Of a DNA stretch of 64,000 nucleotides, positions 57,983 through 64,000 are shown in pieces. Below the pieces are notes generated by a model. That model was not told the origin of the DNA, ran no database searches, and was given only the letters and a program-made list of their open reading frames with translations. The translations under genes and the position numbers were made by a program. Within the stretch, counting starts at the first letter, position 1; every line of letters begins with the position of its first letter. This DNA is from Oscillospiraceae bacterium (lineage in GTDB: Bacteria > Bacillota > Clostridia > Oscillospirales > Ruminococcaceae), in assembly GCA_902362965.1 (NCBI GenBank), contig CABIYQ010000002.1:103200-167199 (forward strand). Direction: 5' to 3'.

Positions 57983-59065
57983 TCAATCCCCGAAAGATAT
58001 TCCTAAATTTTTAGCGGTTTTAACAAGCTGATCGGACGGATCCACAAATTTTGTTTTTCCTGCGATATCTTCAAGCTTATTTGCTGTAATTTTTCCGCCG
58101 ATTTTTGCAACAGTTCTGCCGTATTTTTCCTGGGAAATAAGTTTTGCGGCGTGTACTCCGAACTGAGTTGCAAGGATTCTGTCATAAGCGCTTGGACTAC
58201 CGCCTCTGAGCATATGTCCGGGAACGCAGGTTCTGGTTTCAAGTCCGGTTTTTGATTGGATCTGTGCGGCTATTCTATTTGTAGCGGTAGTGATTCCCGC
58301 TTCAGCACGAAGTCTTGCACGTTCTTTCTTTTTAAGCTGAGCTTCGTTGTGGTCAAACACACCTTCTGCAACGGCGACGATCGAGAAATTCTTACCGCTT
58401 TCGCTTCTTTTCAGTACAGATTCGCATACCTTATCAATGTCATAAGGAATTTCAGGAATAAGAATAATGTCGGCGCCTCCTGCGATTCCGGCGTTCAAGG
58501 TAAGCCAGCCGGCCTTGTTGCCCATGATCTCGCAAAGAAGAATTCTTGAATGACTGTTTGCGGTGGTGTGAAGTCTGTCTAGAGCGTCTGTGGCAATGTC
58601 AACGGCGGTATGGAAACCGAAGGTTACATCAGTTCCGTAAATGTCGTTGTCTATAGTTTTCGGCAGGCCGATTACGTTGAGTCCTTCGTCTGAGAGCAGA
58701 CGTGAAGTTTTATGTGTACCGTTGCCGCCGAGAGTAAGGAGACAGTCAAGCTTTTGTTTTTTGTAGGTTTCTTTCATGTTTTTTACTTTGTCCACATTAT
58801 CGTCGCCGATGACCTGCATCATTTTAAACGGCTGACGTTTTGTGCCTAAAATAGTACCGCCTCTTGTGAGAATACCGGAGAATTCTTCCGGCTTCATATC
58901 ACGGCAGATATTGTTTATAAGACCGTAATACCCCTCGGCAATTCCTACGATTTCTACATTATCCTCGCCCATCATTTCATAGCATGCCTTTGCAACGCCT
59001 CTGATGGTTGCGTTAAGTCCGGGACAGTCTCCGCCGCTTGTAAGAATACCAATACGCTTTTTCAT
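57983..59065 (-). CDS. pfkA: 6-phosphofructokinase
   Basis: It phosphorylates fructose 6-phosphate to the 1,6-bisphosphate. The 360-residue protein has GILTSGGDCPGLNATIRG and the substrate segment PKTIDNDIYGTDVTFGFHTA. Where ATP enzymes read GGDGS, this one reads LGGNGT (Asp to Asn), and the PKTIDND lysine is the residue typical of PPi-dependent or clade X kinases (ATP enzymes: PGTIDND). So the phosphoryl donor (ATP or PPi) is unclear. Promoter TTGACA-17-TATAAT (complement 59148-59176). Followed by the unknown membrane gene. Confidence 0.93.
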   Translation of the reverse strand: MKKRIGILTSGGDCPGLNATIRGVAKACYEMMGEDNVEIVGIAEGYYGLINNICRDMKPEEFSGILTRGGTILGTKRQPFKMMQVIGDDNVDKVKNMKETYKKQKLDCLLTLGGNGTHKTSRLLSDEGLNVIGLPKTIDNDIYGTDVTFGFHTAVDIATDALDRLHTTANSHSRILLCEIMGNKAGWLTLNAGIAGGADIILIPEIPYDIDKVCESVLKRSESGKNFSIVAVAEGVFDHNEAQLKKKERARLRAEAGITTATNRIAAQIQSKTGLETRTCVPGHMLRGGSPSAYDRILATQFGVHAAKLISQEKYGRTVAKIGGKITANKLEDIAGKTKFVDPSDQLVKTAKNLGISFGD

Positions 59066-59147
59066 TTTTACCTCCCAGCCGCTTATTATTTAGGCGAACG
59101 GCACGCCGTAAATTTATTTTGTTGAAAACATATAACAGATTAATAGT

Positions 59148-59176
59148 ATTATACCAATTTTTATTGAAAATGTCAA
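59148..59176 (-). promoter_or_regulatory. pfkA promoter
   Basis: Complement TGTCAA at 59171-59176 (-35 TTGACA) and ATTATA at 59148-59153 (-10 TATAAT), 17 bp apart. Confidence 0.8.
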
Positions 59177-59317
59177 CAATGACAGTTTGATTTAACATAT
59201 TTTTTAAAAAGTTTAATACTCAAATCTTTTTTTATTTTTCACTTAATATACACATTTATGAATTATAATATAGCTGTAAATTCATGATAATATAAAAGGA
59301 TTAAAGGAGAATGACGT

Positions 59318-59998
59318 ATGTATAAAATTCTTGTTGTTGACGATGAAGTAAATATCAGACGAGTTGTCAGAGAGTATGCGGAATTTGAGGGCTATGAAGT
59401 TGCCGAAGCGGAAAACGGTATGGAAGCCGTTGAAATGGTAAAGTCCGAAGATTTCGACCTTATTGTAATGGATATAATGATGCCCAAGCTGGACGGCTTT
59501 TCGACCTGCAAGGAAATAAAGAAATATAAAACGATACCGGTCATCATGCTTTCTGCAAGAGGTGAAGAATATGATAAGCTTTTCGGCTTTGAGCTTGGAA
59601 TTGACGATTATGTTGTAAAGCCTTTTTCTCCTAAGGAGCTTATGGCAAGAATAAAGGCTGTACTGAAAAGAAACAACGTTTCAGAATCGACTGTACCGGA
59701 AAAGCTTGTTTTTGAGGGTCTTGAAATTGATATTGCCGGACGCGAAGTTTATGTTGACGGTGAAAAAGCTTCGATGACGCCGAAAGAGTATGATTTGCTT
59801 TTTTATCTGGTAAAAAATAAAAATCTTGCCCTGACAAGGGACAAGCTTCTGGAGGAAGTCTGGGGATATGACTTTTTCGGTGATGACAGAACTGTAGATA
59901 CTCATATTAAAATGCTGAGAAACAGTCTGGGACAATACAGAAAATTTATTGTTACATTGAGAGGAATGGGATATAAATTTGAATACGTCCAAAATTAA
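59318..59998 (+). CDS. OmpR/PhoB-family response regulator
   Basis: The 226-residue regulator has a receiver domain (residues 1-118; DDE acidic pocket, phospho-Asp in LIVMDIMMPKLDG, Thr/Ser in MLSARGEE, Lys in VVKPFSP) and a winged-helix output domain (about 130-226; EYDLLFYLVKN..LTRDKLLEEVWGYDFFGDDRTVDTHIKMLRNSLGQY..FIVTLRGMGYKFE). It is co-transcribed and overlaps by 20 bp with its histidine kinase. Target genes are unknown; a YycF/CssR-like envelope role is possible. Confidence 0.95.
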   Translation: MYKILVVDDEVNIRRVVREYAEFEGYEVAEAENGMEAVEMVKSEDFDLIVMDIMMPKLDGFSTCKEIKKYKTIPVIMLSARGEEYDKLFGFELGIDDYVVKPFSPKELMARIKAVLKRNNVSESTVPEKLVFEGLEIDIAGREVYVDGEKASMTPKEYDLLFYLVKNKNLALTRDKLLEEVWGYDFFGDDRTVDTHIKMLRNSLGQYRKFIVTLRGMGYKFEYVQN

Positions 59999-61514
59999 AA
60001 ATGCCGTAAGCCTTAGATTTAAAGTATGGGAATACTTCATGTTTTTTACGGCTGTAGTATTTATAATGCTGTGGTTTTTTCAGATTGTTTTTCTTGAAAA
60101 CTTTTATGAAAAAATGAAGATTTCCGATGTAAAGCTTTCGGCGAAAAAAATAGTTGATGAATACGGTGATGACGATTACGGCAGAACGCTTACAACAATT
60201 GCTATTTCAAATGATTTATGTATTGAAATTGTGGACAAATACGGCAGAGTCATTTATACAAAGGATACTCTGGGCAAAAGCTGCCTTATACACAGTCCTG
60301 ATTCCATGAAAGGAGAATTTTTAAACAAGCTGAAGGAAAGCGGTAAAAAAGAAATATATTTTAAGGAATATAACAGTGCAATAAGCAATGATATGCTGGT
60401 ATTCGCTGTGGTAATAGGCAGTGCCGACTCTCCTGAAGGGTATGTACTCATCAATACTCCGCTTGTACCCGTAGGCTCCACTGCGTCAATAATAAAACGT
60501 CAGCTTCTTATTATAACAATTTATCTTATTATTCTCAGTATTGTAATTTCATTTTTTATGGCTAGAAAAATAGCCGAACCGATTGTAAAAATTACTAAGT
60601 CAGCTGAAAAAATGGCTGCCGGAAATTACAGTATAAAATTTGAGGGAGGAGACTACCTTGAAATTCAGCGGCTTGCAAGTACGCTTACTTATGCCGGTCA
60701 GCAGATCTCAAAGGTCGACGCTATGCAGCGCGATCTTATAGCAAATGTTTCCCACGATCTTAGAACTCCTCTTACCATGCTTAAGGCTTACGCTGAAATG
60801 ATCAGGGATTTGTCAGGAGATAATCCTCAGAAAAGAAACGAACATCTTGAAATAATAATTGAAGAAACGGACCGTCTGGCACAGCTTGTAAACGACATGC
60901 TTGACCTTTCAAAGCTTGAGGACGGTAATCAGGAGCTTAATTATACTGAATTCAATATAAGAATCCTTCTTGAGGATATAGTTGCAAGATATGAAGGAAT
61001 TTCCAAAAAATCCGATTATCATATTTCATTTGAACCTGACGGGGACGCAATAGTACGCTGCGATATAATAAAGATTCAGCAGGTTATTTACAATCTGATT
61101 AATAATGCCGTTAATTATACCGGTGAGGACAAGCAGATTTTCATAAAACAGAAAAATTCAGCGGATTGCGTCCGTATAGAAGTATCGGATACCGGAGAGG
61201 GAATTGCTCCTGAAAAGATAAAGCTTATCTTTGATAAATATTACCGTTCGGAAAATCATAAGAGGGAAGTAGTGGGGACAGGACTGGGACTTTCAATCGT
61301 AAAAGCTATTCTTAAGAAGCATGAATATAATTTCGGAGTTTACAGCGTTGTAGGAAAGGGTTCTACATTCTGGTTTGAAATTAAGGATATTGTAAAGCCG
61401 GAACAGTCTGAAAGCGTGGAAGACAGTAAGAAAACAGAGCATAAATTTTACAGTAAACGGTTTTCCGAGAAAAAATATGACAAAAAAGATAATAATCAGA
61501 CAAAACAGAAATAA
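59979..61514 (+). CDS. Sensor histidine kinase
   Basis: The 511-residue membrane kinase has two membrane helices (YFMFFTAVVFIMLWFFQIVFL, LLIITIYLIILSIVISFFMA) bracketing an extracytoplasmic sensor, HAMP (about 195-250; ARKIAEPIVKITKSAEKMAAGNYS), HisKA with H-box ANVSHDLRTPLTMLKAYAEM, and ATPase motifs YNLINNAVNYTG (N), DTGEGIAPEKI (G1) and GTGLGLSIVKAILKKHEYNF (G2). A basic C-terminal tail (EHKFYSKRFSEKKYDKKD) follows. It pairs with the preceding response regulator. Confidence 0.95.
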   Translation: MNTSKIKNAVSLRFKVWEYFMFFTAVVFIMLWFFQIVFLENFYEKMKISDVKLSAKKIVDEYGDDDYGRTLTTIAISNDLCIEIVDKYGRVIYTKDTLGKSCLIHSPDSMKGEFLNKLKESGKKEIYFKEYNSAISNDMLVFAVVIGSADSPEGYVLINTPLVPVGSTASIIKRQLLIITIYLIILSIVISFFMARKIAEPIVKITKSAEKMAAGNYSIKFEGGDYLEIQRLASTLTYAGQQISKVDAMQRDLIANVSHDLRTPLTMLKAYAEMIRDLSGDNPQKRNEHLEIIIEETDRLAQLVNDMLDLSKLEDGNQELNYTEFNIRILLEDIVARYEGISKKSDYHISFEPDGDAIVRCDIIKIQQVIYNLINNAVNYTGEDKQIFIKQKNSADCVRIEVSDTGEGIAPEKIKLIFDKYYRSENHKREVVGTGLGLSIVKAILKKHEYNFGVYSVVGKGSTFWFEIKDIVKPEQSESVEDSKKTEHKFYSKRFSEKKYDKKDNNQTKQK

Positions 61515-61667
61515 TCATATTGTTTCAGAGTTTTTTCAAGGACTTTTCACAAAGATTTCACACTGGAATTATATAATATGACCATACTCGTAAATGAGTA
61601 TAAACATTTCGATTTAACGTTTACCCCAGCGTTAAATTAAAATCCCCAATAATCCCTATATCATGGC

Positions 61668-61697
61668 AAAAGGCTTCCGTAAGGAAGCCTTTTGTTT
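61668..61697 (+). terminator. Terminator of the two-component operon
   Basis: AAAAGGCTTCC-GTAA-GGAAGCCTTTT followed by GTTTGTT. Confidence 0.85.
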
Positions 61698-61710
61698 GTT
61701 AAAAGAAGAA

Positions 61711-61752
61711 AAAGTAATGTGCTGCATAATTTCTTATGCAGCACATTACTTT
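61711..61752 (+). repeat. Perfect 19-bp hairpin
   Basis: AAAGTAATGTGCTGCATAA (61711-61729), loop TTTC, exact complement 61734-61752. T-run is weak. Could be a second terminator or a small hairpin RNA. Confidence 0.6.
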
Positions 61753-61863
61753 TATAGTTGATTTAAATATAATAGTTTTAATGATTGCATGTTTCTACAA
61801 AAAATTTACACATCTTATAATACAATAAAAATACAGAGTTTTTAAGCAGGAGGTTAAAAAGAA

Positions 61864-62175
61864 ATGTCTGTAAAGATTATAAATGAAGATAATAAAGTGA
61901 TTGCATTATTATCCGGTGAAATTGACCATCATAACGCAAAATCCCTTCGTCAGGATATAGACTTTTCTCTTCGTGAAAATCAGCCGGAAGAGCTTATTAT
62001 GGATTTTTCTGAAGTGGGATTTATGGACAGCTCAGGAATCGGACTGGTTATGGGCAGGTATAAGCTGATGCAGGAAATCGGAGGAAACTTAGTTGTCAGA
62101 AATCCTCCCCCTCATATAAAAAAGGTTATGAGACTTTCCGGAATTGACCGTTTAGCGTCAATCTGCAATGTGTGA
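61864..62175 (+). CDS. spoIIAA: Anti-sigma F factor antagonist
   Basis: SpoIIAA is the STAS-domain anti-anti-sigma that frees sigma-F in the forespore when unphosphorylated. The 103-residue protein has VIALLSGEIDHHNAKSLRQDID and the phosphorylatable FMDSSGIGLVMGRYKLM (Ser). AGGAGG lies 8 bp before the ATG. First gene of the spoIIAA-spoIIAB-sigF operon, 12 bp ahead of spoIIAB. Confidence 0.97.
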   Translation: MSVKIINEDNKVIALLSGEIDHHNAKSLRQDIDFSLRENQPEELIMDFSEVGFMDSSGIGLVMGRYKLMQEIGGNLVVRNPPPHIKKVMRLSGIDRLASICNV

Positions 62176-62187
62176 GGAGGCGAAAAA

Positions 62188-62625
62188 ATGAAGATTGTAA
62201 ACGAAATGAAAATAAGTTTTAAAAGCAAATCGGAAAATGAAGGCTTTGCCAGAACGGCAGTTTGTGCTTTTGCAGCATTTCTTGACCCGGGGATCGAGGA
62301 TATTGCCGATTTAAGAACTGCCGTTTCAGAAGCAGTTACCAATTGTATAGTTCATGCTTACAGAGGTACGGAAGGAATAATTGAAATAACTGCAAGAATA
62401 CTTAACGATAATGAAATATACATAAGAATTAAGGATAAGGGCTGCGGAATTCCGGACGTTAAACGCGCTATGGAACCGCTGTATACTACTGCTCCCTGTG
62501 AAGAGAGAGCCGGATTGGGATTTGCCGTTATGGAAAGTTTTATGGACAAGCTGACAGTTAAAAGTACTGTGGGAAAAGGTACTGTAGTAACAATGAGAAA
62601 AAAGCTGGGGGCGGCAAATGAATAA
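62188..62625 (+). CDS. spoIIAB: Anti-sigma F factor and serine kinase
   Basis: SpoIIAB binds and inhibits sigma-F and phosphorylates SpoIIAA. The 145-residue GHKL ATPase shows LRTAVSEAVTNCIVHAYRG (N-box), IKDKGCGIPDVKRAMEPLYTT (G1) and AGLGFAVMESFMDKLTVKST.GKGTVV (G2). GGAGG is 8 bp before the ATG. Its end overlaps sigF by 8 bp, typical coupling. Confidence 0.97.
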   Translation: MKIVNEMKISFKSKSENEGFARTAVCAFAAFLDPGIEDIADLRTAVSEAVTNCIVHAYRGTEGIIEITARILNDNEIYIRIKDKGCGIPDVKRAMEPLYTTAPCEERAGLGFAVMESFMDKLTVKSTVGKGTVVTMRKKLGAANE

Positions 62626-63268
62626 GCCTTTGCCGGAAGAGAATCTGGGACTGGTTCATCTTTGCGCTAACCGTTTCAGAGGAAGGGGTATAGAATATGA
62701 TGATTTATATTCTGCCGGCTGTATAGGTCTTCTTAAAGCTGCGGAGGCTTTTGACTGTGAAAGAGGCGTTAAGTTTTCGACCTATGCCGTACCGGTCATT
62801 CTGGGGGAAATCAAACGTCTTTTCCGTGACGGAGGAACGGTTAAGGTAAGCAGAAGCCTGAAAGAGCTGTCTTTGAAAGCGGTACGTGTCAGAGATGAAA
62901 TGTCAAAGGAGCTTGGGCGTGAGCCTACATTGTCTGAACTTGGTAAAAAGCTGGATACTGACGAGTGTGCCATTGCAGAGGCATTGTCGGTCAGTTTACC
63001 TCCAGTTTCTCTTACTGACAGCTCCGAAGAGGGCGGCGGACAGATAGATGTTGCCGCACCGTCGCCGGATATAGAAATCGGAGATACTGTTGCTTTGCGT
63101 CAGGTTCTGGAAATGATGGAGCCAAAAGATCGTGAACTTATATTTTTGCGGTATTATAAGAATTTTACTCAGTCGGCAGCCGCACAAAAGCTTGGTATGA
63201 CTCAGGTTCAGGTATCAAGGCGTGAGAAAAAGCTGCTCACGTTTATGCGTGAGCAGCTGATGAAGTAA
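62618..63268 (+). CDS. sigF: Forespore sigma factor sigma-F
   Basis: The first forespore-specific sigma factor. The 216-residue protein has region 2 (LVHLCANRFRGRGIEYDDLYSAGCIGLLKAAEAFDCERGVKFSTYAVPVILGEIKRLFRD), region 3 (SRSLKELSLKAVRVRDEMSKELGREPTLSELGKKL) and region 4 (DRELIFLRYYKNFTQSAAAQKLGMTQVQVSRREKKLL). The 3' end of the gene contains an 11-bp inverted repeat AGCTGCTCACG / CGTGAGCAGCT near 63229-63258. Confidence 0.97.
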   Translation: MNKPLPEENLGLVHLCANRFRGRGIEYDDLYSAGCIGLLKAAEAFDCERGVKFSTYAVPVILGEIKRLFRDGGTVKVSRSLKELSLKAVRVRDEMSKELGREPTLSELGKKLDTDECAIAEALSVSLPPVSLTDSSEEGGGQIDVAAPSPDIEIGDTVALRQVLEMMEPKDRELIFLRYYKNFTQSAAAQKLGMTQVQVSRREKKLLTFMREQLMK

Positions 63269-63270
63269 TT

Positions 63271-64000
63271 TTACTGTTTCTTTATTTGTGCAGAAAGCTT
63301 GTCTATTTTTTTCTTGATATCTTCATTTCTTGTCAGATTGTATGCTATACTGTAGTAGTATATAGATTCTTCCGGACGGGCATTGTGTTCAACACAGTAT
63401 TCGCCCAGAGAGTATGCCATGTTGATTACGACCTGACTTGGACCGTGGTGAAGATTATATTTTTCAAAAGCTTTCAGAATATCTTCTTTGGAAGGAGGTG
63501 TAATTGGTTTTTTGGTAAGCATGCTTATATGCTGCAATTCGCCTTTTATATTATCATTCGGAACGTAAAGCATACTGTTATAATAGAAGCATACAGCTGA
63601 ATCATAATCCTTGATATCAATACAGTAATATCCAAGATTGCAGTAGCATCTAGCGATATCTGCCGGAGTGGAAGCGATTTTAAGTGTTTCTTTTACGCAC
63701 TCAAAAAGCTTTTCAGGATTGCGGAGAACTTTATAGCATTCAGCCATTTCAAAACGGGGTCCGGTGTTCACAGGATTATATTTGATTGCCTTTTCGAGAA
63801 CCCTTACCGCTTCTTCAGGCTTTTTCATTTCAACAAGGATATATCCGTAAAAGGCAAGATAAGTGCAGAAATCAAAAGGAGTTCTTTCATACTGCTTTTC
63901 CGGCTTATAAAGTTCTACGAAAAGGTATTCGTCAAAACGGTTTCTGAATGAATATTTTTTAGTTTTTTCCGTGTGGTCAAAGTATGTATCAGCTTGTTTT
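63271..64000 (-). CDS. TPR-repeat protein, incomplete at the window edge
   Basis: The frame is open from the window end: upstream of the internal ATG at 63828 it continues in frame as RNRFDEYLFVELYKPEKQYERTPFDFCTYLAFYGYILVEMKKPEEA, so the true start lies beyond 64000. The visible part has several degenerate tetratricopeptide repeats (e.g. PEEAVRVLEKAIKYNPVNTGPRFEMAECYKVL, ADIARCYCNLGYYCIDIKDYDSAVCFYYNSMLYVPND). No catalytic domain is seen. It is convergent with sigF (2 bp between stop codons). Confidence 0.8.
   Translation of the reverse strand, partial: KQADTYFDHTEKTKKYSFRNRFDEYLFVELYKPEKQYERTPFDFCTYLAFYGYILVEMKKPEEAVRVLEKAIKYNPVNTGPRFEMAECYKVLRNPEKLFECVKETLKIASTPADIARCYCNLGYYCIDIKDYDSAVCFYYNSMLYVPNDNIKGELQHISMLTKKPITPPSKEDILKAFEKYNLHHGPSQVVINMAYSLGEYCVEHNARPEESIYYYSIAYNLTRNEDIKKKIDKLSAQIKKQ

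Larger units (their letters stand above)
61515..61863. other. Intergenic region with three hairpins upstream of spoIIA
   Basis: TAACG / CGTTA near 61616-61635; terminator AAAAGGCTTCC-GTAA-GGAAGCCTTTT at 61668-61693; and a perfect 19-bp stem AAAGTAATGTGCTGCATAA / TTATGCAGCACATTACTTT at 61711-61752. The spoIIA promoter should lie between 61755 and 61840; a TTATAATAC occurs near 61815. Confidence 0.6.

Overview
This 64 kb window comes from a low-GC, spore-forming clostridium, most likely a Ruminococcus-type member of the Oscillospiraceae (R. bromii or R. flavefaciens-like). Three things point there. Spore genes are scattered through it (gpr, a gerA-type receptor operon, spoIIAA-spoIIAB-sigF, a SpoVB-type flippase). 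There is a compact cohesin/dockerin scaffoldin cluster. Fibre-degrading enzymes (GH95, GH26 with CBM35) are also present. Conserved genes show strong AGGAGG-type ribosome sites, and many promoters are near-consensus TTGACA-17-TATAAT. No assignment here was checked by a database search.

Region by region. 1-5 kb: small regulators, a HEPN/MNT pair, rsmE, a cysteine-rich small protein, an XRE/membrane-protein pair with a three-site operator, and an untracked 36-codon membrane peptide. 5-7.3 kb: murT-gatD, in which GatD has lost its catalytic residues. 7.3-8.1 kb: a candidate type I toxin-antitoxin locus. It has one 32-codon hydrophobic ORF, a remnant of a second, and four minus-strand promoter-terminator sRNA cassettes; the sRNA next to the ORF is complementary to its start region. 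8.5-12 kb: XRE genes (one broken by a nonsense codon), two structured RNA candidates, glyS and tRNA-Pro. 12-20.5 kb: housekeeping genes, gpr, rpsT and a ribDEBA-H operon behind an FMN riboswitch. 20.6-24 kb: the germinant-receptor operon. 24.3-29.3 kb: the scaffoldin cluster, with an adaptor (cohesin-dockerin), a repeat-rich scaffoldin holding two identical cohesins, and a cell-wall-anchored single cohesin. 29.4-34.7 kb: a TtcA-like enzyme, galE, copZ and copA, with an IS3 remnant and orphan gene inserted in the terminator between copZ and copA. 34.9-43.8 kb: GH95, GH26 and two tandem paralogous multi-pass membrane proteins. 43.8-51.6 kb: rny, mazG-hup-rqcP, an aminotransferase and the SpoVB-like flippase. 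51.6-53.2 kb: a cassette of three small DNA-binding proteins bounded by inverted repeats of about 177 bp. 53.3-64 kb: a PerM/AI-2E permease, nadB-nadC, pfkA, a two-component system, the spoIIA operon and a partial TPR protein.

The genes form three main functional groups: plant-polysaccharide attack and cell-surface display, sporulation and germination, and core metabolism. The accessory DNA is concentrated in 1-12 kb and 51.6-53.2 kb. It consists of tiny XRE regulators, small hydrophobic peptides, structured RNAs and hairpin repeats. The most interesting locus is the sRNA array at 7.39-8.11 kb.
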